Program-made: the position numbers and the translations under genes
DNA from: Aedes albopictus
Taxonomy: Eukaryota > Arthropoda > Insecta > Diptera > Culicidae
Direction: 5' to 3'
Assembly: GCF_035046485.1 (NCBI RefSeq)
Contig: NC_085136.1
Location: 292,679,080 to 292,743,079, forward strand
Length of the DNA stretch: 64,000 nucleotides
Notes under the pieces: model-generated
The model's database searches: none
Seen by the model: the letters and a program-made list of their open reading frames with translations, nothing else
What the model was told of the DNA's origin: nothing
Shown: piece after piece, positions 42,384-53,420 of the stretch
Position numbering within the stretch: position 1 is the stretch's first letter
Layout: every line of letters begins with the position of its first letter

Positions 42384-42793
42384 CACTCTTAAAAAATTAG
42401 GAATTTACACGAGACGTAAACCATCATCGTACGTAAACATTTCTTGACTGAATGGCAAATTTGACTCAATTTTACATCCATCATGTAAGTTCGAGTTGGT
42501 TGGACAAGATGTCAATAAACCTATCTGACCAGATATGTAGAAACAGTTTTACATTTACCATTTGTCTCACATCTCGGTGATACAGCCGAGGGGTATAGTA
42601 CGTGCCTCTCAATCAGCGGACCAGAGTTCGAATCTAGTTCATTATTTTATTTACATAAGTTTTATCTCTCGCTTTGGCAATAGCGATTGCTAGCTCGACT
42701 TTATTTGTGATAGGTGTAAATTTGTGTCAAACGGGCCGCTCCTTTTATGTGCATCCAAGTGAACTTAAATTCACATGATTTTTTCTAAGAGTG
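42384..42793. mobile_element. 410-bp TIR element with internal tRNA-like segment, TT target duplication
   Basis: CACTCTTAAAAAAT at 42384 and the inverted ...TTTTTTCTAAGAGTG ending at 42793 bound it. The related RTE copy at 48.2-49.3 kb has an uninterrupted AAATCTTGGTAAT in the reverse sense. Comparison gives a 2-bp TT duplication at the insertion point. No coding capacity. Confidence 0.8.
42572..42640 (+). repeat. tRNA-like segment inside the 410-bp TIR element
   Basis: CGGTGATACAGCCGAGG (A-box region) and CCAGAGTTCGAATCTAG (B-box-like, near 42624-42640) are separated by about 35 bp, the Pol III internal-promoter spacing. No SINE target duplications are evident around it. Confidence 0.5.
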
Positions 42794-43215
42794 TTGGTAA
42801 TGACCCAGTGTAGGGCTCTCACCAGTGTTTCTCCACCGTATTTTAGAAGCTCGCTTGGTAGTTGATCTGCTCCAGCGGTTTTGTTGTTTTTCAACCGGCC
42901 AACCTCCTCCTCAATCTCTTGGAGGTCAGGGGTCGGAAGTCTTTCGTGATGTGCACATGCTCCTAGATATGTTACCACGCAACCTTCGGTACTTACAACG
43001 TCGCCATTGAGGTGCTCATCGTAATGCTACCGGTTCCACTTGACCACCTCACGCTCGCTTGTGAGAAGATATCCGTGATTGTCTCCGTACATGTCGGCTT
43101 GTGGCACAAAGCCTCGAGCAGCTCAGCTCCTCGTAGAACTTCCGTGTGTTCTAAGCACGGTACAGCTTTTCCATCGCTTCGCGATCTTGTTCTACCTGAG
43201 CTTGTGTTATATTTG

Positions 43216-43450
43216 TGTTAGTGAAATCATCAAAACGCCAGCCTCCCGCTAAAGTGGTACCGGCCAGTAGGAAATAACTTCCGGAAAGCCGCCAATTACT
43301 TTGAGAAAAAGATAACTTTATTTAATATACGTGTTCAAACTTTTTACATTTGTTTTGATTTTGTGTTTTGAGCAAAGCAGAAGATGAATAGAGATGTAGG
43401 GGCAAAACAACATACTCATTGGAGCAGAACAAAATGGGGGCAAGCTAGAG
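43216..43450. other. Unassigned sequence
   Basis: Nothing recognised between the RTE family B copy and the next TIR element. Confidence 0.3.
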
Positions 43451-44756
43451 TAGAGTAATGCGGGGCAAAAGTTCGCACCTAACAGACTTCACAAAATAAC
43501 TATTGAACGAAAAGAAAACAATATCGTTTTTCTTCGTTAAACGGGTCCCTACCATGTTGCCTTCAAAACGTAGTACTAGATTTTTTCGCGTTCCATTTGT
43601 AGTTTTAGTTATACAATTTTTAAAACAAGTACTCCAATGCGAACTTTTGCCCCGTAGTGGGGGCAAAAGTTCGCATTATGCGGGGCAAAACTTCGCACCT
43701 TGTACAGGGTAGTTTATTGGTGTGATGTTCATTTATTTAATGCTAATTCATGTTCATATTTTCACTCTAGCAATGAAATCTGTTTCTTTCTGTTCTTAGC
43801 ATTACGGCCCAAATGGAATACGACCTGGTGTTCAGCTTTTGTATAGAGTATCTTTTATGAAGACTTACACAACTATTAACTAAGAGCTGTCCTTTACAGC
43901 ATTACTGAAGTTGTCAAAACACATTGTGGGGTAATCATAGAGATATGTGTTGCACAAAATACATGGGAAAAAATCAAATATGCAGCAAAACTGTTGAACG
44001 GGACCGTTATCGAATCTTATCCCCGTCAGAATGGTGATGAATTATGACTAGGAATTTACAAACTAAGCTATGAAAGACCCCGGTAAAGTAGATGAACATA
44101 AGACCTTTAGAAACATACGAAAAGACACAACGAGGATGACAAAAAATGCTTTAGAATGTTTTTTAGCCATTTTTCATTTATTGATTTAAATGCGTGAACA
44201 TAATGTTTGCCTTACAATCAATCTTCTTACAAAACTAAGTTTAGATCCTTTGCCGCAACGATTTCAGGGTGCATACTACTCATATTATGCATATATAGTA
44301 GTTTCTATACGAAATTATTATTGCTTCAAAGATTCTGTAATTATTTTGATGTACTAGACTCAGAAATCTAGTGCGAACTTTTGCCCCACTGTCGAGGTTT
44401 TAAAAATGTCCCTTTTTGCAAGAAACACTAGTAGTTTATTGTTTATTCGAGTGCACCTCGCGAACTACTATGGAATAACGATTCTCCGACATAAAGAGGT
44501 TATGAGATTCTTCTTCTTCTTGTTACTACAAATTCTTATTCCAAAAGGTCCGAAAATTCTATCAAAACCCCTAGAAACACATTTTTTCGCATAACTCTGC
44601 CAAACCATAACGAAATCGTTCCAAATTTTTTTGACGAGTAGCTGACCTGATTATGTGTCGAACCCATACAAATTTGTTTGGGTTCTTAACTCGTGCTCAG
44701 AAAAAGACCCACTGCGAACTTTTGCCCCGTGCGAACTTTTGCCCCGCATTACTCTA
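43451..44756. mobile_element. 1.3-kb non-autonomous TIR element (GGGGCAAAAGTTCGCA type)
   Basis: TIRs are perfect over 28 bp: TAGAGTAATGCGGGGCAAAA at 43451 onward and the inverse at 44729-44756. The outer TA may be the target duplication, which would make this a mariner-type element. The motif GGGGCAAAAGTTCGCA recurs inside at about 43639-43700 as an inverted pair, near 44370, and doubled at the right end. The 60-70-codon frames have no domain. Confidence 0.85.
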
Positions 44757-44774
44757 CGGTGATTATTCCCAACA

Positions 44775-46300
44775 CCCCTGCTTAACCATGGTAGTCTTCC
44801 CCACGTCCAAGTCCCAGCTTGACACAAAGTCCTCTGAATGCAGTCACCGGCAAATCCTTTGTCATGATGTCCGCCTGTTGATCCGAGGATCGCACATACT
44901 GGACCGCAATCTCTCCACGCTGCACAATATCACGTACAAAGTGGCACTTCGTGTCCACGTGCTTCAGCCGACTGTAGTCCTTGGAGTCTTCGACTATACG
45001 AATTGTGCACTGGTTGTCCTCAAAAATTGTTATTGCTTGGTCGGTCCTTCTTACCATATCGCACAACAGTCTCGTCATACAGGATAGATAACGTGACAGA
45101 TACCGAGGCAGAGTGCAGCTAGTTCTGCTTCGATGGACGGTAACGCAACGGTTTGTTGCTTCCGGATCGCCCAACTCACGGTGCACCCAAGTCCGCTGAC
45201 AGATCGCCTATCCACGTTACTATTGGCCCAATCGGCATCAGAAATCGCTCCCAATATGGTAGCATCCTTCTGGTTGCGATAAACGAGCCGAATTATCCAG
45301 AGTTCCTTTCACGTACCTGAGAATCTTCTTCAAGTAGTTCCAGTGCAGTGTTCGTCGCTAGGACACGCTTGAAACTGGCTGAAATAACTAATGGTCGCCG
45401 AAGATCCGGTCTAATAACATGCGACGCATACATAAGGCAACCGACAAGCTCCCGATACGGCTTCTCGGTTCGCTGCTTCTCGTTAACTTTTCCAAGCTTC
45501 GGTCGGTTCTCCATTGGCGTCGACCTCGGTTCGCTCATGCCGAAGCGTTCCTGCTGCTCCTTCCCGGATCCGAGGGTGTACAGGCACTGATTGTTGTCGC
45601 TGCGCATGAAGCCCAACTTTTCCAGGAATTTATGGAACTTGTCGTTCCAAGATCGCGAAGCTTGCTTCAGCCCGTGTAAGGCTCGATTCAGCCGGCACAC
45701 AAGCTCTCTACCCTGCTCAAACTTGTCTGGTTGAGCAATATAGATTTCTTCTGACAGCTCACCGTTTAATCACGCGGTCTTTACGTCCGTTTGCTGGACG
45801 TGCATTCAGCTCTGATTCGCCAGGTTTCAGTGTAATAGAAGCCTCTCCTTAAACTGAATCCTGTCGCCACCGGCATCGCCATTCTTCATCCGGAACACCC
45901 ATTTGCACGACATCACCGAGCGTCCCTCCGGTTTCTTCACGAGCGTCCAGCCTTCCACTCATTCCAGTCATCGCGCTTCTGTAGCTCAGCGATCGTTCCT
46001 GGAATCTCGTCGACGTAGTTGATGGCGCTGAGGGCGAAACTGGCGTACTCCATCTCGAAATCTTTATGCCATGCCAGCGCCGAGACAATTCCGTCTCCCA
46101 CCAGCCGCCTAATCTACTTCTTGATCCACGGGTTCTTCTTCCTCTACGAAGCATTCGAATTCGCCGTCCGATTGTTCTTCTTCGGGTACCTCCAGTTTTT
46201 CACCAGCAGCTTCATCCTCTTCTTCGTTGACAGGAATGCGAATCACTTGCTCCACAGGAAGGTACCGGGTAGAGGAAGAGGCGGCTAGACCAGACCAAGG
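44775..46300 (-). pseudogene. Ty1/copia retrotransposon pol remnant
   Basis: Minus strand. 45186-44782 encodes the RNase H region (ITIFEDNQCTIRIVED, KHVDTKCHFVRD, SSDQQADIMTKDLP), the classic copia ENQS/ADxxTK pattern. 45700-45293 encodes the RT end (CRLNRALHGLKQASRSWNDK, RELVGCLMYASHVIRPDL). Further upstream, in broken frames to about 46160, lies the WTLVKKPEGRSVMSCKWVFR part before the RT catalytic core. The YVDD motif is missing between the two blocks, and there are several frameshifts. No LTRs are visible nearby. It is a dead internal fragment. Confidence 0.82.
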
Positions 46301-46433
46301 CCACGTCCCCGCAGGAGGAAGACATCATACTTGATACGAAGGGGTATTTAGGGAGGCGCTCCACCGTGAGCGAAACCTACTTGGTTAGACGGCGACGAGC
46401 TGGTAGTGGTGCTCTCGCGGTCGTGCGATTCTA

Positions 46434-46604
46434 GGGGGCTGTCCATAAACCACGTGTTCGGGGGGGGGGGGGGGGGGGGGGGGTTCGGTCAATTACCATT
46501 TTGTATGGACAAATAAAAAAAAATTGTATGGACAAATGACCACGCGGGGGGGTCGGTTTTGAAAAGTCCCAAAAAAATGACCACGTGGTTTATGGACAGC
46601 CCCT
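46434..46604. mobile_element. About 170-bp MITE with 22-bp TIRs and a poly-G tract
   Basis: GGGGCTGTCCATAAACCACG on the left and its inverse ending at 46602 form perfect TIRs, with CTAG around both edges. A run of 24 G occurs at 46460-46483. It separates copia remnant sequence from R1-clade sequence. No coding capacity. Confidence 0.82.
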
Positions 46605-47750
46605 AGGGTGGACTTGCCTAGGCATAATAGGAGACCACCGGCTTACTGGTGGAGTCAAACGATTGCGGATCTGCGCCGCACCTGCCTACGGGCTAGGCGG
46701 CGGATGCAGCGAGCACGATCAGAGGAAGAGCGAAACGAACGGCGGGTGTTGTTCGTCGCAGCAAAAGCCGCGCTGAAGACCGAGATAAGAGCAAGCAAAA
46801 AGGCCTGCTTTGAGGGTGTCTGTCAGAGTGCCAATGCGAATCCGTGGGGTCATGCCTACATGATCGTGATGGCCAAGACGAGAGTTCAAGTTCCTAGTGC
46901 TTAGCCTCCTTTCATAGGACAGCCAGGGACTGAGGCTGGCGATGAGGAGAGGGTCACCGATGAGCAACTTGTGGGGATAGCTAAGTCCCTCAGCGTAGGT
47001 AAGGCCCCAGGTCCGGACGGAGTTCCGAACCTGGCCTTAAAAGTAGCTATTGCAGAGGCTCCCGAGATGTTCAGGTCTGCTATGCAGAAATGCCTGAACG
47101 AGGGAGTTTTCCCAGAAGCTTGGAAGAGGCAGAGCCTAGTACTATTGCCAAAGGCGGGGAAACCACCCGGAGACCCGTCGGCATATAGACCAATATGCTT
47201 GATTGACACGGCGGGGAAGGTGCTCGAAAAGATCATCCTCAATAGAATGTTGAGGTTCACCGAGGGCTAAAACGGTCTTTCGAGCAACCAGTACGGCTTC
47301 CGGAGGTCGATCGTAGACGCTATCTTCCCAGACAACCAGTCATCGTATAAGATGTTGCATAAGGTGATAAAGTGGAGGCCATATGCGTGCATGCCTCCAT
47401 TTAGGCACATGTAAAATGTACGCATATCGCCTCCATTTTAACATCTTATACAACATCTTATACGATGACTGTTTGACTGGGTTGTCGGTTACAAAAACTG
47501 CCGAGAAAGCACTCGAGGCTAAGAGAAGGAGGATTCGCTACTGTGCAGCAGTGACTCTGGATGTAAGGAATGCGTTTAATAGCGCCAGCTGGTCTGCTAT
47601 TTCCGATGCGCTCTGGCGTCTGGGGATACCGGGGTACCCGTACAAGATGCTCGGAAGTTACTTCCAGAATCGAGTACTAGTTTACAACATAGAGGTGGAT
47701 CGAAAGTGCTTTCACATAACCTCAGGAATCCCGTAAGGTTTCATCCTGGG
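46605..47750 (+). pseudogene. R1-clade non-LTR retrotransposon RT fragment, copy 1
   Basis: The plus strand reads AYWWSQTIADLRRTCLRARR and EERNERRVLFVAAKAALKTE before the RT. After a frame change come LSVGKAPGPDGVPNLALKVA, WKRQSLVLLPKAGKPPGDPS and AYRPICLIDTAGKVLEKI. A stop (TAA in place of GAA) lies at about 47268. The RT continues as VTLDVRNAFNSASWSAISDA (motif A) and GIPGYPYKMLGSYFQNRVL. The end of the protein, including motif C, is absent. It is split by a MITE at 47327-47481. Confidence 0.82.
47327..47481. mobile_element. 155-bp MITE with about 31-bp TIRs, TT target duplication
   Basis: CCCAGACAACCAGTCATCG at 47327 and the inverse ending CTGGG at 47481 pair over about 31 bp with two mismatches. 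The opposed R1 copy at 47.96 kb provides the empty site (GCTATCTTGTCGGC, minus strand). This shows TT as the duplicated target. Confidence 0.85.
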
Positions 47751-48205
47751 TCCGGTGGCACTCCCGACCCGCCTCCGTGTCGTAAACTAGTACACGATTC
47801 TGAAAGTAGCTTTCGAGAATCTTGTACAGGTACCCCGGTATCCCCAGACGCCAGAGCGCATCGGAAATAGCAGACCAGCTGGCGCTATTAAACGCATTCC
47901 TTACATCCAGAGTAACTACCACACAGAAGCCCCTCCTCTTAGGCTCGAGTGCTTTCTCGGCGGTTTTTGTAGCCGACAAGATAGCGTCTACGGTGGACCT
48001 CCCCTTCCGGAAGCCGTATTGATTGCTCGAAAGACCATTTTCACCCTCGGTAAACCTGAACATTCTATTGAGGATGATCTTTTCGAGCACCTTCCCCACC
48101 GTGTCAATCAAGCATATTGGTCTATACGCCGACGGGTCTCCGGGTGGTTTACCCGCCTTTGACATTAGTACCAAACGAACGAATATCCGATCCGCCATAG
48201 GCAGT
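47751..48205 (-). pseudogene. R1-clade RT fragment, copy 2 (inverted)
   Basis: The minus strand reads VLMSKAGKPPGDPSAYRPIC, NQYGFRKGRSTVDAILSATK, VTLDVRNAFNSASWSAISDA and YLYKILESYFQNRVLVYD. It is the same family as the plus-strand copy just to its left, in tail-to-tail orientation, and here the reading frame is open for 158 codons. It lacks everything after motif A and B beginnings. Confidence 0.8.
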
Positions 48206-49320
48206 ACCTCGACTGCAGCACTAGGCTTCGCGACTCCGAATCACAGAAATAACTGGTACGACGGTAAATGTGAACAGTTGAAAAATGAGAAGAATGCAAC
48301 ATGGGCGACAATGCTGCAACACCGTACGAGAGCGAATGAGGCACGCTACAGACAGGCGCGGAACAGGCAGAACTCAGTCTTCCGGATGAAGAAGCGCCAG
48401 CAGGAAGAACGATATCGCGAAGCGATGGAAGAGCTATACCGCGCTAAGGACACACGAAAGTTCTACGAGAAGCTGAACCGCTCGCGCAGAGGCTTTGTGC
48501 CACAAGCCGACATGTGCCGAGATAATCACGGGAATATTCTCACGAACGAGCGTGAGATGGTCGAGAGGTGGCGGCAGCATTACGATGAGCACCTCAAAGA
48601 CGGCATTGCAAGTACCGAAGGTGGCGTGGTAACAGATCTAGGAGTATGTGCACAGAACGAAAGACTTCCGGCCCCTCCAAGAGATTGAGGAGGTTGATCG
48701 GTTGAAAAAGAACAAAGCCACTGGAGCAGATCAACTACCAAGCGAGCTTCTAAAATACAGTGGAGAAGCACGGGTGAGAGCACTACACTGGGTCATTACC
48801 AAGATTTTTGAGGAGGAAGTATTACCGGAGGAATAGATGGAAGGTATCGTGTGACCCATCTACAAAAAGGGCGACAAGTTGGATTGCGGGAACTACCGCG
48901 CGATCACACTACTGAGCACTGCCTACAAGATGGCACAAATTTCCCAAATGGAGGAGAACGTGCCTCTTGAGCCGACCTACTGACTGCCTACAAGATACTC
49001 TCTCAAATTTTATGCCGCCGTCTATCACCGATTGCAAGAGAGTTCGTGGGGCAATATCAGGCTGGGTTTATGGGTGAACGCGCTACAACGGACCAGATGT
49101 TCGCCATCCGCCAGGTGTTACAGAAATGCCGCGAATACAACGTGCCCACACATCACTTGTTCATCGATTTCAAATCGGCGTATGATACAATCGATCGAGA
49201 ACAGCTATGGCAGATTATGGAAGACAATTCACACCGTCTCCAGCCAGAGGCTGCACAGACTGAACAGAGGGTTACGGCATGGCCTTTCGTGCTTGCTGTT
49301 TAACATTGCTTTAGAAAGGG
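48206..49320 (+). pseudogene. RTE family B fragment
   Basis: The plus strand carries the linker (NWYDGKCEQLKNEKNATW, KFYEKLNRSRRGFVPQADMC), DRLKKNKATGADQLPSELLK and ALHWVITKIFEEEVLPEE followed by a TAG. The RT start YKKGDKLDCGNYRAITLL contains an insertion of about 50 bp near 48930-48980. FVGQYQAGFMGERATTDQ and HHLFIDFKSAYDTIDREQLW (motif A) follow. It stops near motif B. It is the closest relative of the copy at 41.0-43.2 kb and serves as that copy's empty-site reference. Confidence 0.8.
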
Positions 49321-49494
49321 TGCAAAGGAAAAAAAAGATGACAGCAATATTGGTCTTCTTTCTACACTGCCAGGTTCCGTAATATGCGCAGCACGGTTCT
49401 CCAGTTCCTCGATGAAGGAATTTTTCACCGCAGCAGCAACAACTACTGCTCCCTGTTAATAATTGTTAAGCTTGCTTTGTTCCAGTTGGGACAT

Positions 49495-49771
49495 TACACA
49501 GATCGAAAAAAGAGTGTAAAATTCTGTGACATATGATGCACATGTTTGGAGCGTGGGATATCACCGAAGTTTACATGACATATCATGTAAAAGTCATAAA
49601 ATATCATGTAAACTTCCATTATATGTCATGTAATTCCGAATGACTCTGATTATTTACATGACATATAACATAAATTTACCTGATATATCATGTAAACCAT
49701 CATAACACTAAGTTTACATGGCTAAAATGAAGTTTACATGACGTGTAAATCTCATTATTTTTATCTGTGTA
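49495..49771. mobile_element. 277-bp MITE rich in palindromic TTTACATGA motifs
   Basis: TACACAGATCG at 49495 and CTGTGTA ending at 49771 are inverted ends. Inside, ATGTAAA/TTTACAT words occur about ten times in both orientations (for example near 49579-49612 and 49650-49745). No coding capacity. Confidence 0.72.
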
Positions 49772-51719
49772 CGCCTAGAAGAGTTTGTAGATATCCGTCT
49801 TACATCAATTAATTCAGAGCTGACTACATATTTGGTTGCATGACACATCGCATAACATTCAAATCTTGAAACGCTACCGGTTCACCTGAATGCCATTCTC
49901 CGTAACTGCGCAAATTCCACTAAACAACACTCCAAACACGCATTCAAGGATCCGGTTATCAACGAATCATGGCCCCTACTAAATATGCTGCGTTGTCCAC
50001 TATACACTACTGCTGCCTGGGTCCGTGACACGCGCTAACTAGGCAAAAAAACACCCCATTCAAGCAGGCTCCGTTGATATGCGATTTCGCGCCAAAATGT
50101 TGGCGCGAGCGCGCTCCTAATTCGCACAAATCACTCCCCTCTGGCTCTTTTAGAAGGTGATAGGCGAAGGCGTAGCAAAAAACACCCAAACACGTCGAAC
50201 TTTTCGTCATCGTCGTTTGACCGTTGTTCTTCAGATCCGCTCCGCACCGCAGGCCGCTCGTCCCGCCCGGCGCAGCACCGAAAGAACGAAAATAATTTCA
50301 AGGACTTATGCTTAGTGGAGCCAATGCGAGGAGAGCACAAAAAAACAAGAACACGGATCGGATTGGAATAAATTGTTATGCAAGCAAATATGTACGGCGA
50401 CGGCGGCGACGACGACGACGACGACGACGAAAACAACCACCGAAGATGATGACGCGATCGACTACCGATCTAATGTCTGTTCTGTATGTAGGCCTCTGAG
50501 AACAAAAACAACAATTACCGAGAACACCGTTCTTCGGCTTATTATTGTTGTCGGAGTTTGATCGTCCGGATCATCCATCAGACCAGGGATCGCTCGATGA
50601 GCTGCTCACCGAAGCGTACCGAAGCACCGAGAAAACGGTTCGACAATATACACACGTACGCGCAAAACGCATACGGGAAAAACGGCGCGAAATCGCCCAA
50701 CCAATCAATCGATCGTTCGCGAGAAGAGCATCATCATCATCGTCGTCGTCGTCATCTGTCCGAGACGGAGAAGAAGCGCGCGCACAGATTTTGGCCGGCA
50801 GACAGAGCCGAAATCACGGCAACGAAGACACGACGCGTCGGACGGACGGACGGTGGTCACAAAACGCTCGATCGACAGGACTTCGCGGGGTGTTCGAATG
50901 GCGGGAAAACGCGCGCGCCCGCCAATATTGCTCGCTCGCTCGTGCGATAATGATAAAGATTCTAATGAGTAGTGCGACGGATGCGCGGATCGTCGAAAGC
51001 GTGCGCTGAGCTTCAAATCGGATTGATTTGAGCGGTGGTGGTGGCGACGGCGCGGTGGAGACACATCAAGAAGCTAATGGAACTCGTTGCGTCAGACAGA
51101 CGACGGCGACACAGCAGCGCGGTGAAGAATACGACGACGATCGCTGCTGGCTGGAGTAAGAAGAAAATCGTGGTGGTTTCAGGTTTGTGGTTCGCAAGAT
51201 ATCATAAACACCCGTGGAGGAGCATGGATTATGAGAGTGATGTGTGTTTTTTTTTCTGTACGAGGGAATCAAATTTGCTCTACGGCGATCGTTGGGCAGC
51301 CGCATGAAGTCTCTAGTCAGACGGTGCGCTGTTTGTTTATTTAGTGCTTTGAGTGTGTGTGCGCTCTCGAGGCGAATCCAGAGAGCTTTGTTGATTTTAG
51401 GCATGGAATAGCTGCGGAACATAGATTCAACACCGGTAGCTGCTGAACGGTTTGGAGCGTGCGCTGCTGCTTGTCATGGGAATTTTCGGTGTTGATTCAA
51501 CCGATCGCGGTAGCAGCGCGGTTTGAAGGTAGTGTATATTATTCCATGGATGGGATCATAAACGAAGCTTGGTAGCTATGGAGAGAAGCGTAATTTGAGT
51601 TTGTTGTTAAAAGTAAGAGTAGATTAATGAATAACAGAGCAGAAGCGAGAGCAAACTCAGTTTCATACAACAAAGTAATGATGGTATGCAGGTATTAATT
51701 ACAATAATTTTTAATCATT
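49772..51719. other. Unassigned; GC-rich block with triplet repeats
   Basis: 50120-51420 is GC-rich with CGA/GAC triplets at 50398-50432 and CAT/CGT triplets at 50727-50757. Frames up to 154 codons exist but their composition is dominated by the triplets. The block has no transposon signature and could be 5' sequence of a host gene, on either strand. 51430-51719 is AT-rich with nothing recognisable. Confidence 0.35.
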
Positions 51720-51721
51720 AC

Positions 51722-51880
51722 TATCTTTTTCTTTCTGGCGTCAAGTCCCAACTGGGCAAGAGTTTAATTATCTGCTTCCATAGTCAAAGCTTTCTGTGCC
51801 AATGGATCATTTTGAATTTGTATTTTACGTGACAGACATGAATATACACTACGCCCAAGAAAGAAAAGGACATTCCCAAA
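51722..51880 (-). mobile_element. Degenerate Feilai-like SINE body
   Basis: The plus-strand sequence TTTCTGGCGTCAAGTCCC, CTTTCTGTGCCAATGGATCA and GACAGACATGAATAT follows the order of the body of the SINE at 26670-26815, with many substitutions. The tRNA head is lost. Confidence 0.6.
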
Positions 51881-52150
51881 ATTCATACAATATTCGTCAA
51901 TCGTCATCTCAATCTTTGGTTCACCAAGTTGGTTTTTCTGGTCAATACTTCAAGACTCCGGACATTTCTACCATAGAAAATGTACCCCAGCTGCATGGTT
52001 GTATAGCTCAAAACTCAAAGCGCAGAACTCCGCTTCACAAAAGTCACCGATTTCACATAAGTCAATGTTAGTGAGATCCTCGACACGAATGTACATTGTA
52101 CAGCTGTTGAGCGCTCTAGCGAATTACAGCGTTATGGAAAATGTTCGAAG
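51881..52150. other. Unassigned sequence
   Basis: Nothing recognised between the degenerate SINE and the RT remnant. Confidence 0.3.
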
Positions 52151-52179
52151 CGGAAAATGAACATTAACAAAACGGAGTT

Positions 52180-53420
52180 GTACAACTGCATCCGAAACGA
52201 CAAGATTGATTATGGAGAAGGCCTTCATGAGACATTATGTTGGAGTTGGAGACAAATTTCCGCGGTTGTAGTAATCACCCAGGATATACGTGAAACTACC
52301 TGGTATACCAGAAATTGGGCTGCACCAGGATCCGATTTCTTGCACAGTTTTTGGTATAAAATACTCACGACGATCAACGGACGGATGGCGGAATGCAGTG
52401 CTAGAAGATCCTACGCAGCTACCAGCATTCATTACCAGAGGTATCACAGGACCAAAGCACAGCTGATCCAGCAAAGTAAAGACCAATAACGTGCCTTTCA
52501 AGTCTGTACAAGGAGCTGCCGTCGATAATAGTGAGGAGGATACAAGACCACTGTGATGCCAACAACGTGGTGACTGAAGAACAAAAAGGGTGTCGCAAAA
52601 ACACGCAAGACTGCACAGATCAGGTCATCATAGATGCAGTCGTTGTGGATCAAGCCACCGAAAAGCAGAGGAAACTGAGTATGGCGTACAATAACTACAA
52701 GAAGGCGTTCGACTCAGTACCCCATTCGTACCTTTTCAAGGTGCTGCAGTTGTACAAGATAGACGAGAAACGTCATCAGACTAATGCAGCATGCGATGGG
52801 GATGTGGAGCACGTCCCTACAAATTACCGATAGAACAGTTGTGTTGCGGTCCAGCACTCTCAGCATCAGGAGGAGGATATTCCAAGGCATTACCTTTAGT
52901 CTGTTGTTGTTCTGCTTGAAATGGCCCCCTCATCAGAGTACTAACCAACGCAACTATGGCTATCAACTGAAATGTTAGGGAAGGAGCACAAAAATAACCC
53001 TATTCCATTATTATGGACGATCGGAAGGAAGCGGAGTCAGCATGCAACTTAAAGGTATTCGCCACACAGTGACCAAGAAAGAGCTGCAGGACAAATTCTT
53101 GCTACGTGCCAACTATTTTCCGGGGAGCTTTTTGTCAACCGGCAACAAGGTGAAGGCGATCAACACGTTTGCTCCTTCCCTGTTGATCTACCTACATCTA
53201 TGGTGTGGTAAAGTGGACCAAGACTTACCCCGAGGCGTAAGAGTAGTACGAGCGTACGAGCAGTACGAGTGGCATTTACCAAGGTCCGAATGTGTCCATC
53301 GTGATGGAATGTACCACGGTTATACTGCCCTGCATCTGGTGCAGGAAGATTACCAACTCAACGCGGAAGCAAAATGAGTTGCATGGGACGATAACTCTTA
53401 GACAATATTGACGTAATACT
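52180..53420 (+). pseudogene. Non-LTR RT remnant, clade uncertain (R4/Dong-like?)
   Basis: Plus-strand frames include VVTEEQKGCRKNTQDCTDQV, then AYNNYKKAFDSVPHSYLFKV (RT motif A, Asp present as KKAFDS) at about 52560-52790. After shifts, NKVKAINTFAPSLLIYLHLW occurs at about 53146-53205. The combination of EEQKGC, YKKAFDSVPHSW-like and NKVKAINTFA is seen in non-LTR elements often grouped near R4/Dong, but I cannot place it firmly. Motif C is not found, and several frameshifts make it inactive. Confidence 0.6.

Larger units (their letters stand above)
41015..43215 (-). pseudogene. RTE family B copy, interrupted by a 410-bp TIR element
   Basis: The minus strand shows early-RT pieces LQEIEEEVGRLKNNKTAGADQLPSELL (split by the insertion at 42384-42793), then IYKKGDKLDCGNYRAITLL, FVGQYQAGFMGEHNTT, HHLFIDFNSEYDTLDQEQLW (motif A, diverged) and RRGLRQGDGLSCLLFNIALEG (motif B). 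FADDMDIIARKF (motif C) and C-terminal debris to 41015 follow. It has frameshifts and stops. Family B is clearly distinct from family A (for example KLDCGNYRAITLL against HLECENFRAITIL). Confidence 0.82.
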
